Positions 33,956-42,914 of a stretch of DNA of 64,000 nucleotides are shown here, in pieces. The stretch's first letter is position 1. Every line of letters starts with the position of its first letter. The position numbers and the translations under genes were made by a program. Origin of the DNA: Gymnodinialimonas sp. 202GB13-11 (GTDB lineage Bacteria; Pseudomonadota; Alphaproteobacteria; Rhodobacterales; Rhodobacteraceae); the NCBI RefSeq assembly GCF_040932485.1, contig NZ_JBFRBH010000001.1:310001-374000 (forward strand), written 5' to 3'. The notes beneath the pieces were generated by a model. The model was not told the origin of the DNA. It ran no database searches and was given only the letters and a program-made list of their open reading frames with translations.

Positions 33956-34837
33956 ATGGCGAAACTGGCATTTCTTGGACTTGGCGTGATGGGCTACCCC
34001 ATGGCCGCGCATCTGTTGGGCGCGGGGCAATCGGTGACGGTTTATAACCGCACCGCTGAGAAAGCTGCGAAATGGGCCTCGGAGATTGGCGGGTCACACG
34101 CCGCCACCCCTCGTGAAGCGGCTGAGGGCGCGGATTTCGTGATGGCCTGCGTCGGCAACGACGATGATTTGCGCTCGGTTGTGTTGGGCGAGGATGGTGC
34201 GCTGGCGGGCATGAAAGAGGGTGCGATCTTTGTGGATCACACCACCGTTTCCGCCATCGTCACAAAGGAGCTTGCCGCAATGGCGGCTGATCGAGGCGTG
34301 GGATGGGTCGATGCGCCAGTCTCTGGCGGGCAGGCGGGGGCCGAGAACGGGCAATTGGCGATCATGTGCGGCGGGGACGCGGCGCATTTCGACGCTGCGA
34401 AGCCCGTGATCGCCGCCTATTCCAAGGCGTCCGTGCATTTCGGCCCCGTGGGTTCCGGCCAGCTCGTTAAGATGATCAACCAGGTCTGCATCGCTGGCGC
34501 GATTCAATCGGTGTCCGAGGGGCTCTATATGGCGATGAAGGCCGGGCTTGATGCTAAGCAGGTCGCCGATCTCGTGAGCCAGGGCGCGGGCGGGTCGTGG
34601 CAGCTGGCCAACCGCGCGGGCACCATGGTCGACAATGAATTCAACCATGGCTTTGCGGTCGATTGGATGCGCAAGGATCTTGGCATCGCACTGGCGCAGG
34701 GCAAGGATATGGGGCTGAGCCTGCCAGTGACGGCAATGGTCGACCAATTCTACGCCGAGGTGCAGCAATTGGGCGGCGGGCGGTGGGACACCTCCTCCCT
34801 CATCCAGCGGTTCCGCAAGATGAACGACGAGATCTGA
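33956..34837 (+). CDS. Beta-hydroxyacid dehydrogenase (3-hydroxyisobutyrate / tartronate-semialdehyde type)
   Basis: 293 residues. N-terminal NAD(P) motif 'FLGLGVMGYPMAAHLLGAG' with 'YNRT' suggests NADPH preference; substrate-binding signature 'VDAPVSGGQAGAENGQLAIMCGG' and the catalytic-lysine segment 'GSGQLVKMINQVC' are intact. Start at 33956 after GGCGGAGG. The family includes 3-hydroxyisobutyrate dehydrogenase, 2-hydroxy-3-oxopropionate reductase and glyoxylate/succinic-semialdehyde reductase; the sequence alone does not decide. Four bases separate it from the next gene. Confidence 0.82.
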   Translation: MAKLAFLGLGVMGYPMAAHLLGAGQSVTVYNRTAEKAAKWASEIGGSHAATPREAAEGADFVMACVGNDDDLRSVVLGEDGALAGMKEGAIFVDHTTVSAIVTKELAAMAADRGVGWVDAPVSGGQAGAENGQLAIMCGGDAAHFDAAKPVIAAYSKASVHFGPVGSGQLVKMINQVCIAGAIQSVSEGLYMAMKAGLDAKQVADLVSQGAGGSWQLANRAGTMVDNEFNHGFAVDWMRKDLGIALAQGKDMGLSLPVTAMVDQFYAEVQQLGGGRWDTSSLIQRFRKMNDEI

Positions 34838-34841
34838 GCCC

Positions 34842-36044
34842 GTGACCGACTTCACCATCGCCTGCTTCAACGTCAAGAACCTTATCGGAGCGGACCGCGA
34901 ATACTACCGGTTCCAATCCTACACGCCCGAGGAATACGCTTGGAAAGTGGATTGGCTGGCCGATCAGCTTCTGACCATGAACGCCGATATCGTGGGCTTT
35001 CAGGAGATATTTGAGGAAGACGCCTTACAATCGGTCATCGCCGAAACCTCCCGCCGCGCGCATGAGCTGAACGCAGCCACCATTCCCGACCCCTCCAAGC
35101 GCTATCATCGCAAGGCGATATTCAGGAAGCTGGCGGTGGAGCCCTATGACGACGCGGCCCTCGCCTTTGCCCCCAACGCGGCCGATACGGGAGAGGCGGG
35201 CAAACGCCGCCCTGGCGTCGCTATCCTGTCACGCCTCGGCTTTGCGGAGCCGCCCCAAATCATTCAAGACCTTCCCGGCCCGCTTGACATCCCTTTCGCT
35301 CCTTTGCGCGGGTTCGAGAATGATGACGCAGGCTTTTTCCGTATACGCCGCCTATCCCGCCCAATCCTGATGGCGCGCATCCCTGTCGGCGACACCATCA
35401 TCACGGTCTTCAACTGCCACCTGAAATCCAAACTGGGCGAACAGATCACCCCACCCGGTGCCGCCTTTGCCCCTGAAAACGATCTTACCAACTACGACCC
35501 CACAGGCCGCGCCCTCGGCTCCCTGCGCGCAGGGCTGCGGCGGATGGCCGAAGCCTGGGTGCTCCGCCGCGCCATCGTGGATGAGCTGAACCAGGGCCAC
35601 CCCGTCATGGTGCTTGGCGATTTCAACGACAGCGAACATGCCGTCAGCTCCGAAATCATTACCGGCGAGGCACCCTTCAAGAATTACCAATGGATGCTCC
35701 GCCACGATGCACAAACCCCGCGCGACCGTTACAGCGAAGAGGAACACGAACAGATCACCGAGGATATAGAGGTCGTGCGCCTGCATTCCGCCGAAAGCCT
35801 CTTCGCGCGCAAATCCCGCCGTGACATGGTCTTCACCTCGGCCTTTGGCGGCGTCTATGAGAGCATTGACCAGATCTTCATGTCCCGCCACTTCCTGCCC
35901 GAAAACCCCGACCGCATCGGCGAGATGGAGTATTTTTCCGTCCTCAACGACCACATGACTGACGGCTCGCACCCCGAAGCGCCTTACAACAAACTCGCCT
36001 CGGACCACGGACAGATCATGGCGCATATGCGACTGCGGTCTTAG
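34842..36044 (+). CDS. Endonuclease/exonuclease/phosphatase-family protein
   Basis: 400 residues. The EEP fold is indicated by 'FTIACFNVKNL' at the start, the metal-binding glutamate in 'VGFQEIFEEDAL', 'VFNCHLKSKLG', 'VMVLGDFNDSEHAV' and the terminal 'LASDHGQIMAHMRL' with the catalytic His. No signal peptide, so cytoplasmic. Starts with GTG four bases after the dehydrogenase gene. Members cleave DNA, RNA, phospholipids or phosphoesters; the substrate is not evident. Confidence 0.8.
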   Translation: MTDFTIACFNVKNLIGADREYYRFQSYTPEEYAWKVDWLADQLLTMNADIVGFQEIFEEDALQSVIAETSRRAHELNAATIPDPSKRYHRKAIFRKLAVEPYDDAALAFAPNAADTGEAGKRRPGVAILSRLGFAEPPQIIQDLPGPLDIPFAPLRGFENDDAGFFRIRRLSRPILMARIPVGDTIITVFNCHLKSKLGEQITPPGAAFAPENDLTNYDPTGRALGSLRAGLRRMAEAWVLRRAIVDELNQGHPVMVLGDFNDSEHAVSSEIITGEAPFKNYQWMLRHDAQTPRDRYSEEEHEQITEDIEVVRLHSAESLFARKSRRDMVFTSAFGGVYESIDQIFMSRHFLPENPDRIGEMEYFSVLNDHMTDGSHPEAPYNKLASDHGQIMAHMRLRS

Positions 36045-36105
36045 GCTTGCCCGATGCGAAGGACGGCGGTGGACCTCGGCCGCGAACTCACCTAACGCAG
36101 GGTCC

Positions 36106-37152
36106 ATGCCTTACACGCTTACCGATCTGACCGCCCTGCAGGATACCGGTTTTGACACGATCATCGACGTTCGGTCCCCGGCTGAATACGCCGAGGATCA
36201 TGTCCCCGGCGCGGTGAACATGCCCGTCCTGTCGAACGAGGAACGCGCTCAGGTCGGTACGATCTACGTGCAGGACAGCCCCTTCAAAGCGCGCAAGATC
36301 GGCGCAGCGCTTGTCGCCCGCAACGCCGCCACTGCGATTGAGCGGCACATGATGCACCATGACGGCGGCTGGCGACCGCTCGTCTATTGCTGGCGCGGCG
36401 GGCAGCGCTCCGGCAGTTTCACATCGATCCTACAACAGATCGGTTGGAGGGCCGAAGTTCTGGACGGCGGCTACCAAAGCTGGCGTCGCCATGTCGTGGC
36501 GCGGCTCTATGATGCTGTCCTGCCCTTCAACGTCATTCGACTCGACGGCCTCACCGGCACTGCAAAGACGTATGTCCTGAACGCCGCCGCAACCCACGGT
36601 GCGCAAGTCCTCGACCTCGAAGGCATCGCCAAACATCGCGGCTCCATCTTGGGCGACATCGACGGCGAACAACCGGCGCAGAAGGGCTTCGAATCCCGTA
36701 TCCTCGAAGCGCTCGCGCCGCTCGACCGCAACCGTCGGCTGCTGATCGAAGCCGAAAGCGCCCGCATCGGCACGCTCCGTTTGCCGCCCGCGCTTTGGGG
36801 CGCAATGAAAGCCAGCCCCCGTATCGTGCTGGAAGCCGCGTCAGAGGTCCGCGCGCGCTACCTCGCCGCGCAATACGCAGCGCTGGTCGCGCAGCCTGCC
36901 GCCTTAACCGACCGGCTCAACGGCCTCCGCGCCATCGCTGGCCACGCCACGGTGGACCGTTGGCTGGCCCTCCTTCGGGACGGCCAGACCGAGGCGCTCG
37001 CCCACGCGCTCATCACCGACCATTACGACCCCGCCTACCGCCGCCTGCGCCGGGATGATGAGACCCCGGTTGCGGCGGTTCTCGATGCGGGCGATCTGAG
37101 TGCGGAGGCCATCGACCAGACCGCCCGCCGCCTGGTTCGCGACCTTGGTTAA
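36106..37152 (+). CDS. mnmH: tRNA 2-selenouridine synthase
   Basis: 348 residues. The N-terminal rhodanese domain has the catalytic Cys95 in 'LVYCWRGGQRSGS'; it is followed by a P-loop-like segment 'LDGLTGTAKTYVLNAA' and the MnmH-specific 'LDLEGIAKHRGSILGDIDGEQPAQKGFE'. It converts 2-thiouridine at the tRNA wobble position to 2-selenouridine through a geranylated intermediate, using selenophosphate. The selenophosphate synthetase (SelD fusion) lies at 57452-59575, so both parts of the route are in this window. Confidence 0.9.
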   Translation: MPYTLTDLTALQDTGFDTIIDVRSPAEYAEDHVPGAVNMPVLSNEERAQVGTIYVQDSPFKARKIGAALVARNAATAIERHMMHHDGGWRPLVYCWRGGQRSGSFTSILQQIGWRAEVLDGGYQSWRRHVVARLYDAVLPFNVIRLDGLTGTAKTYVLNAAATHGAQVLDLEGIAKHRGSILGDIDGEQPAQKGFESRILEALAPLDRNRRLLIEAESARIGTLRLPPALWGAMKASPRIVLEAASEVRARYLAAQYAALVAQPAALTDRLNGLRAIAGHATVDRWLALLRDGQTEALAHALITDHYDPAYRRLRRDDETPVAAVLDAGDLSAEAIDQTARRLVRDLG

Positions 37153-37172
37153 TTTCGGCTTGAATTGGTTAA

Positions 37173-37208
37173 TGACTCAGATTTTCTGACTCAGTTTTCC
37201 TGACAGAG
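37173..37208. repeat. Three-copy TGACTCAG tandem repeat upstream of valS
   Basis: TGACTCAG begins at 37173 and 37187, and a degenerate TGACAGAG at 37201: exact 14-base period with T-rich spacers (ATTTTC, TTTTCC). It lies 82-117 bases before the valS start and just after mnmH. May be a regulator site array or part of the valS promoter. Confidence 0.5.
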
Positions 37209-37289
37209 CTACTGCGGCCCGGTCGCCCCTTGGCCTTCGCGCCCGCTTCCGCTACCTCACGCTTCACACCCGTGAATTGGACGAGACGC

Positions 37290-40200
37290 ATGGAAAAGTC
37301 ATTCAACGCAGCTGAGGCCGAGGCCCGTATCTCCCAGATGTGGCAGGCCCGCAATTGCTTTGCCGCTGGCGCGAATTGGGACGGTAAATCAGACGCTTAC
37401 TCGATCATGATCCCGCCGCCCAACGTGACGGGCGTCCTTCACGTCGGCCATGCCTTCAACAACACGCTGCAAGACGTCCTGATCCGCTGGCACCGCATGC
37501 GCGGCTTCGACACGCTCTGGCAACCCGGCACCGACCATGCGGGCATTGCGACGCAGATGGTTGTCGAGCGAGAGCTGGCTAAGTCCCAGATTCAAAGGCG
37601 AAATCTCAGCCGTGAGGAATTTCTCGATCACGTCTGGGCGTGGAAGAAACAGTCCGGCGGCACCATCATCGAACAGCTCAAACGCCTCGGCGCGTCCTGC
37701 GATTGGTCCCGCGAAGCCTTCACCATGTCCGGCGCCCCGAATGCGCCCGAAGGTGAAGAGGGCAATTTCCACGACGCCGTCATTCGCGTCTTCGTCGACA
37801 TGTACAATAAGGGCCTGATTTACCGGGGAAAAAGGCTGGTTAACTGGGACCCGCACTTTGAGACCGCAATCTCGGATCTTGAGGTCGAAAACAACGACGT
37901 CGCGGGCCACATGTGGCATTTCAAATACCCGCTCGCCGGTGGCCAAACCTATGAATATGTTGAGAAAGATGAAGACGGCAACGTCACCCTTCGCGAGACG
38001 CGCGACTACATCTCCATCGCCACAACGCGGCCGGAAACTATGCTCGGGGACGGTGCGGTTGCGGTCCATCCCGATGACGAACGCTACGCGCCAATCGTCG
38101 GAAAACTCTGCGAAATTCCGGTTGGGCCGAAGAAACACCGCCGCCTGATCCCGATCATTACCGATGAATATCCGGACATGACTTTCGGCTCCGGTGCCGT
38201 GAAAATCACCGGCGCCCACGACTTCAACGACTACGAGGTCGCCAAGCGCGGCGGCATTCCCTGCTACCGTCTGCTCGACACGAAAGGCGCATTACGCGAA
38301 GACGGCGCGCCCTATGCCGAGGCCGCGGAAATCGCGCAAGCCGTTGCAAATGGTGAGAAAACCCTCGGTGAGATGGAGGTCGATGCCCTCAACCTCGTCC
38401 CCGATCACCTGCGCGGGCTGGACCGGTTCGAGGCCCGCGAAAAGGTCGTGGCCGAGATCACCGAAGAAGGCCTCGCCGTCATGACCACCTCCGACGATCC
38501 GCGTCTTGGGGGCAAGAAAAAGAAGGGTGAGGACGAGGAAATCACCGCTGTCCCGCTGGTCGAGGCCAAGCCCATCACACAGCCTTTCGGCGACCGCTCC
38601 AAGGTTGTGATCGAGCCGATGCTGACCGACCAATGGTTTGTAGATACTGCAAAAATCGTCGGCCCCGCCCTCGACGCCGTCCGCGACGGCCGCGTTCGCA
38701 TCATGCCCGAACAGCACCGGAAGGTGTATTTCCACTGGCTGGAGAATATCGAGCCATGGACGATCTCGCGCCAGCTGTGGTGGGGGCACCAGATCCCAGT
38801 TTGGTATGGGCCTTCGTTCGTCCGCACATCAGCCGACGATGGATCGGCGAAACTTGCATATGATTTCGAAAATCCCCAATCCTTCTGCGCGCCAAACTTT
38901 GAAGCGGCGAGCGAATTGGCCCGAACATACTATGCCGGGTCAGGTTTCGAACCCGAGGATATTCGCGAGATTCCAGTCGATGCAGTTGGCGACGAACTCG
39001 TAGCGCTAATGCCCCGGACTGTTCCGCTCTATCGCGATCCGGACGTCCTCGACACCTGGTTCTCCTCCGGTCTCTGGCCCATCGGCACCCTTCGTTGGCC
39101 CGAGCAAACGCCTGAACTGAAACGCTATTTCCCGACCTCGACGCTGATCTCCGGCTTCGACATCATCTTCTTCTGGGTCGCCCGGATGATGATGATGCAG
39201 CTCGCCGTCGTCGACGACATCCCCTTCAAGGACGTCTACGTCCACGCCCTCGTCCGCGACGAGAAGGGCAAGAAGATGTCGAAGAGCACCGGCAACGTCC
39301 TCGACCCGCTGGAACTGATCGACGAGTACGGCGCAGATGCCGTCCGCTTTACGCTGACCTCCATGGCCGCCATGGGGCGCGACCTGAAGCTCAGCAAAGA
39401 CCGCATCGCGGGCTACCGCAACTTCGGCACCAAGCTCTGGAACGCCGCGCGCTTTGCGGAGATGAATGAATGCAAACCGTCCGCCGATTTCGACCCGGCG
39501 AACGTCACCCAAACCGTCAATCGCTGGATCGTCGGTGAGACCGCGCGCGCACGTCTGGCCCATGACGAAGCGCTGGAAGCCTACCGCTTCAACGATGCCG
39601 CGAACGGTCTTTATCAATTCGTCTGGGGCAAGGTCTGCGACTGGTATCTGGAATTCGCCAAACCGCTTTTCGCGTCAGGCGACGAGGCCGTGATCGCGGA
39701 AACCCGTGCCACGATGGCCTGGGTCATCGACCAGTGCCTGATCCTGCTGCACCCCACCATGCCCTTCATCACCGAAGAGTTGTGGGGAGAAATCGCGGAT
39801 CGCGAGAAGCCCCTCGTCCACGCCGACTGGCCCGCCTATGGCGCTGATCTGATTGACGAAAGCGCTGAGCAGGAGATGCGCTGGGTAATTTCTCTGATCG
39901 AGGAAATTCGCTCCGTTCGCGCTCAGATGCACGTACCAGCGGGCCTCAAATGCCAGCTCTTGCAGGCAGATCTGGATGAAGCCGGGCAGGGGGCCTTCGC
40001 ACGCAACGCTGCGATGATCGAACGTCTTGCGCGGCTTTCCGAAGTCACCCCAACCGACAGCCTACCCAAGGGTGCCGTGACGATTGCGGTCGAGGGTGGA
40101 ACCTTCGCGCTGCCGATTGCCGACCTGATCGACGTGGCCGAAGAAAAGGCGCGGCTGGAGAAGACGTTGGGCAAGCTGGCTAAAGAACTCGGCGGTCTGC

Positions 40201-40340
40201 GTGGACGGGTGAACAACCCGAAATTTGCCGAAAGCGCGCCGCCGGAAGTGGTAGAGGAAACGAAAGAAAACCTCGCCGCCCGGGAAGAGGAGGAGGCGCG
40301 CCTGAAAGAGGCTTTGGCGCGGTTGGCCGAAGTCGGTTGA
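37290..40340 (+). CDS. valS: Valyl-tRNA synthetase
   Basis: 1016 residues. Class I motifs: HIGH-type '[20 protein letters not shown]' and '[11 protein letters not shown]', the editing domain between them ('[19 protein letters not shown]'), an anticodon domain, and a C-terminal coiled coil ('[20 protein letters not shown]', then '[18 protein letters not shown]') typical of ValS. I start at 37290 ([11 protein letters not shown]); the open frame to 37230 is not conserved in kind. Between 'HQIPVWYGP' and '[16 protein letters not shown]' (roughly 510-580) there is a stretch of less GC-rich, unusual sequence. Confidence 0.95.
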   Translation: MEKSFNAAEAEARISQMWQARNCFAAGANWDGKSDAYSIMIPPPNVTGVLHVGHAFNNTLQDVLIRWHRMRGFDTLWQPGTDHAGIATQMVVERELAKSQIQRRNLSREEFLDHVWAWKKQSGGTIIEQLKRLGASCDWSREAFTMSGAPNAPEGEEGNFHDAVIRVFVDMYNKGLIYRGKRLVNWDPHFETAISDLEVENNDVAGHMWHFKYPLAGGQTYEYVEKDEDGNVTLRETRDYISIATTRPETMLGDGAVAVHPDDERYAPIVGKLCEIPVGPKKHRRLIPIITDEYPDMTFGSGAVKITGAHDFNDYEVAKRGGIPCYRLLDTKGALREDGAPYAEAAEIAQAVANGEKTLGEMEVDALNLVPDHLRGLDRFEAREKVVAEITEEGLAVMTTSDDPRLGGKKKKGEDEEITAVPLVEAKPITQPFGDRSKVVIEPMLTDQWFVDTAKIVGPALDAVRDGRVRIMPEQHRKVYFHWLENIEPWTISRQLWWGHQIPVWYGPSFVRTSADDGSAKLAYDFENPQSFCAPNFEAASELARTYYAGSGFEPEDIREIPVDAVGDELVALMPRTVPLYRDPDVLDTWFSSGLWPIGTLRWPEQTPELKRYFPTSTLISGFDIIFFWVARMMMMQLAVVDDIPFKDVYVHALVRDEKGKKMSKSTGNVLDPLELIDEYGADAVRFTLTSMAAMGRDLKLSKDRIAGYRNFGTKLWNAARFAEMNECKPSADFDPANVTQTVNRWIVGETARARLAHDEALEAYRFNDAANGLYQFVWGKVCDWYLEFAKPLFASGDEAVIAETRATMAWVIDQCLILLHPTMPFITEELWGEIADREKPLVHADWPAYGADLIDESAEQEMRWVISLIEEIRSVRAQMHVPAGLKCQLLQADLDEAGQGAFARNAAMIERLARLSEVTPTDSLPKGAVTIAVEGGTFALPIADLIDVAEEKARLEKTLGKLAKELGGLRGRVNNPKFAESAPPEVVEETKENLAAREEEEARLKEALARLAEVG

Positions 40341-40358
40341 GCAGAACAGCAAACGATG

Positions 40359-40392
40359 CCTGCCCCGTCTAACGCTAAGGCCACGGGGCAGG
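40359..40392 (+). terminator. Stem-loop downstream of valS
   Basis: CCTGCCCCGT (40359-40368) and ACGGGGCAGG (40383-40392) form a perfect 10-base-pair stem with a 14-base loop, 18 bases after the valS stop. A smaller hairpin (CCCTC/GAGGG) follows at 40396-40409. There is no T-run, so termination may be partial. Confidence 0.55.
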
Positions 40393-40465
40393 AATCCCTC
40401 CATTGAGGGCGTAACCAGAAAAAGAGGATAGTGGCGGCATAGATTTAAACACAAGGACCCCTTCC

Positions 40466-40885
40466 ATGCGTTTTGTTAAAGCCACTGCTCTCGCCCTCGT
40501 CGCCGCATTGTCGGTCAACGCCACTGCTGCCTCAGCCACCGGTTACGGTCAGCAAACCTACCCCCAATACGGCTACGGCCAAACCCATACCGTGAATTAC
40601 CACGGCCACGGCGGCGGTTACGGCCATTCCAACTGGGGCCATTACAACAACTACTCCTGGTACCACGTCTCGGGCGTCAGCTATTACGACCACCTGAACG
40701 TGCGCAGTGGCCCCGGTGTCCGCAACCATGTTGTCTACGCCCTGGCGCACAACGCTTATGGCGTTCAGTTGCAGGATTGCACCGTGATCTCGACGAGCCG
40801 CGGCCCCTCGCGCTGGTGCCTTGTAGCGCATAACGGCCATGTGCGCGGCTGGGTGAATGCCCGCTTCCTCGCGCAATCTCACTAA
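40466..40885 (+). CDS. Secreted SH3-domain protein with Gly/His/Tyr-rich N-terminal region
   Basis: 139 residues. Signal peptide over residues 1-24 ('ATALALVAALSVNATAASA'). Residues 25-67 are unusually rich in Gly, His, Tyr and Asn, suggestive of metal binding or low-complexity surface attachment. Residues 68-139 form a bacterial SH3 domain: 'YDHLNVRSGPGVRNHVVYAL', a Cys pair ('LQDCTV', 'RWCLVAHNGH') and 'VRGWVNARFL'. Probably periplasmic or cell-wall-associated. A related gene lies at 41226. Preceded by AAGGA; followed by a strong terminator at 40899. Confidence 0.8.
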   Translation: MRFVKATALALVAALSVNATAASATGYGQQTYPQYGYGQTHTVNYHGHGGGYGHSNWGHYNNYSWYHVSGVSYYDHLNVRSGPGVRNHVVYALAHNAYGVQLQDCTVISTSRGPSRWCLVAHNGHVRGWVNARFLAQSH

Positions 40886-40898
40886 CTCACAAAAGGAT

Positions 40899-40924
40899 GG
40901 CCCGGCCTCAGCCGGGCCGTTTTG
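40899..40924 (+). terminator. Rho-independent terminator
   Basis: GGCCCGGC (40899-40906), CTCA loop, GCCGGGCC (40911-40918), then GTTTTG. It starts 14 bases after the stop of the secreted SH3 gene. Confidence 0.85.
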
Positions 40925-40927
40925 CCC

Positions 40928-41140
40928 ATGCAAACGCTCGACACACTGATGATCCGCCACCTTCTGCTGCCCGCCAAGCGGCGGGGGCTTTTGGGTTTGG
41001 TGGTGATGATTGCGGCCGCCATTGCCGCCTGTGAAGTGCGGACGATGGGCATGGGCCTGCAACGCTCGGACGGCCGTAATGCCGGCATTGCCGACGCGCT
41101 GATCGTGCAACTGGCGCAGGTGCTTTTACCGGTTCTTTGA
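40928..41140 (+). CDS. Possible small membrane protein or lipoprotein-like ORF
   Basis: 70 residues beginning just after the terminator. A basic segment ('RHLLLPAKRRG') precedes a hydrophobic stretch 'LLGLVVMIAAAIAACEVRTM', which resembles a membrane anchor or a poorly formed lipobox. The rest has no recognisable motif. No clear Shine-Dalgarno. It occupies most of the 340-base gap between the two SH3 genes; it may be real or chance. Confidence 0.3.
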   Translation: MQTLDTLMIRHLLLPAKRRGLLGLVVMIAAAIAACEVRTMGMGLQRSDGRNAGIADALIVQLAQVLLPVL

Positions 41141-41225
41141 GGGGCTGAGCCGAACCAGCCATTGAGCGGCTGCGCCCATTTCCGCTAGGCTTTTCAAAGC
41201 GTCACCCCCTTCAAGGACGAAAACG

Positions 41226-41588
41226 ATGAAAGCTCTGTTTGCCCGCCTCACTTTGGTTGCCACGCTTTTGGCTGCTTTGACCCCGATGGCAAATGCCACC
41301 GCCGATGGACCCGATGCATGGCGCGTCCACAACGTTGCATCCAACGATGTGCTAAATGTCCGCGTTGGGCCGGGCACCAACTATTTCCAAATCGACGCGC
41401 TGCCTTTCAATGCGCGGGGGGTACAAATCGAGTACTGCGTGCCAACCGTCACGCAGCAGCAATTCTTCGCGCTGACCGCGCAACAGCAGTCACAATTGAA
41501 CAATTACCCGACATGGTGCCTGATTTTCTGGAATGGAACTCAGCGTGGCTGGGTCAACCGCCGGTTTTTGACGGAAGACAGCTACTAA
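41226..41588 (+). CDS. Secreted SH3-domain protein
   Basis: 120 residues. Signal peptide 1-25 ('FARLTLVATLLAALTPMANA'). The SH3 domain has 'SNDVLNVRVGPGTNYFQIDALP', two cysteines ('IEYCVP', 'PTWCLIFWNG') at positions matching those in the protein encoded at 40466, and 'QRGWVNRRFLTED'. A Gln-rich insertion ('VTQQQFFALTAQQQSQLNNY') separates the cysteines. Likely a duplicated relative of the earlier gene, without the Gly/His-rich region. Its end overlaps by four bases with the small minus-strand Tat ORF. Confidence 0.8.
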   Translation: MKALFARLTLVATLLAALTPMANATADGPDAWRVHNVASNDVLNVRVGPGTNYFQIDALPFNARGVQIEYCVPTVTQQQFFALTAQQQSQLNNYPTWCLIFWNGTQRGWVNRRFLTEDSY

Positions 41589-41749
41589 GGGATCAGCCGG
41601 TCAACCGCCCGCAGCATGCCCAACCCTTTGTCATAAACGAGCGTCAACACGCGCCGTCCGCCGGTGCGCGTGACAATGGCTGGACCGAGCCGCGCAGCGG
41701 TGGCTGCGGCAGTTCCAAGGATGATGAATTGGCGTCTGTTTGGCGTCAT
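41585..41749 (-). CDS. Very small Tat-signal ORF
   Basis: 54 residues. 'TPNRRQFIILGTAAATAARLG' contains a twin-arginine motif (RRQFIIL) followed by a hydrophobic segment; the remaining ~30 residues ('RRVLTLVYDKGLGMLRAVDRLIP') are too short for a typical folded Tat substrate. It is divergent from the aminotransferase at 41811 (61 bases) and ends in a 4-base overlap with the SH3 gene. A start at 41749 gives the Tat signal at the very N-terminus, which supports it as real. Function unknown. Confidence 0.45.
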   Translation of the reverse strand: MTPNRRQFIILGTAAATAARLGPAIVTRTGGRRVLTLVYDKGLGMLRAVDRLIP

Positions 41750-41810
41750 GCCTTCCATATGGGGCCGCGTCCTACTTGCCGGGCGGGGAAAAATCGGCAA
41801 ACGAGGACGT

Positions 41811-42914
41811 ATGACCAAGCCGCGTTACACCCCGCTCGTCCAATCCTTGCCCTCTACCGTGCCATTCGTCGGCCCTGAAACGCAGGAGCGTGCGCGAGGT
41901 GCGTCCTTTTCCGCAAGGCTCGGCGCGAATGAGAGTGTCTTCGGCCCCAGCCCGCGCGCGCTTGCGGCCATGGCTGACGCCGCAAGCGGTGCGTGGATGT
42001 ATGGCGACCCGGAGGTGCACGATCTGCGCCACGCGCTAGCCGTCCATCACGGCGTCTCCCCCGGCAATGTGCTGGTGGGGGAGGGGATCGATGGCTTGCT
42101 CGGCTATCTCGTCCGGTTGCTGATTGGACAGGGTGACGCGGTGGTGACGTCCGATGGCGCCTATCCGACGTTCAACTACCATGTCGCGGGCTTTGGCGGG
42201 ACGCTCCACAAAGTGCCTTACGCCGATGATCAGGAAGACCCTGAGGCGCTAATTGCAAAGGCGCATGAGGTCGGCGCAAAACTGATCTACTTCGCTAACC
42301 CCGACAATCCGATGGGAAGCTGGCATGATACCGGCACGGTGCAACGGATGATCGACGCCTTGCCTGAGGGCTGCGTTCTGGCGTTGGATGAGGCCTATGC
42401 CGACACAGCCCCGGCGGATGCTATTCTACCGCTGGACATGACGCATCCGCGCGTGATCCGGTTTCGTACCTTCTCGAAAGCTTACGGCCTTGCTGGGATG
42501 CGCGTGGGGTACGCGCTGGGGGAGGAGGCGTTCATCACGGCCTTCGGCAAGATCCGCAATCATTTCGGCATGGGCCGCGTGGCGCAGGCTGCCGCATTGG
42601 CTGCATTGGAGGATCAAACCTATCTTGGTGAAACCGTCACCCGGATTGCCACAGCTCGTGACCGCATCGCTTCGATTGCGCGAGAAAACGGGCTGACGCC
42701 CCTGCCGTCTGCGACCAATTTCGTGACGATAGACTGCGGTGGCGATGGTGACTTCGCCCGGGCTGTGCTGGCCGCTCTCGTTGAACAGGGCATCTTTGTT
42801 CGTATGCCGTTCACCGCCCCACAAGACCGCTGCATTCGCGTCTCCTGCGCCCCGGATGACACGCTCGACGCCTTCGCTAAAGCCTTGCCTATCGCGTTGG
42901 ACCGCGTCCGTTAA
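41811..42914 (+). CDS. PLP aminotransferase, histidinol-phosphate aminotransferase-like
   Basis: 367 residues, fold-type I class I/II. 'RLGANESVFGPSP' and 'YGDPEVHDLRHALA' are the HisC-like N-terminal motifs; 'YFANPDNPMGSW', 'LALDEAYADTAP' and the PLP Lys223 in 'RTFSKAYGLAGMRVGYAL' follow. Substrate could be histidinol phosphate, an aromatic amino acid, or another amine; many roseobacters have more than one HisC paralogue. No histidine genes are nearby. Start at 41811 after AACGAGGA. Convergent with the next gene by four bases. Confidence 0.82.
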   Translation: MTKPRYTPLVQSLPSTVPFVGPETQERARGASFSARLGANESVFGPSPRALAAMADAASGAWMYGDPEVHDLRHALAVHHGVSPGNVLVGEGIDGLLGYLVRLLIGQGDAVVTSDGAYPTFNYHVAGFGGTLHKVPYADDQEDPEALIAKAHEVGAKLIYFANPDNPMGSWHDTGTVQRMIDALPEGCVLALDEAYADTAPADAILPLDMTHPRVIRFRTFSKAYGLAGMRVGYALGEEAFITAFGKIRNHFGMGRVAQAAALAALEDQTYLGETVTRIATARDRIASIARENGLTPLPSATNFVTIDCGGDGDFARAVLAALVEQGIFVRMPFTAPQDRCIRVSCAPDDTLDAFAKALPIALDRVR

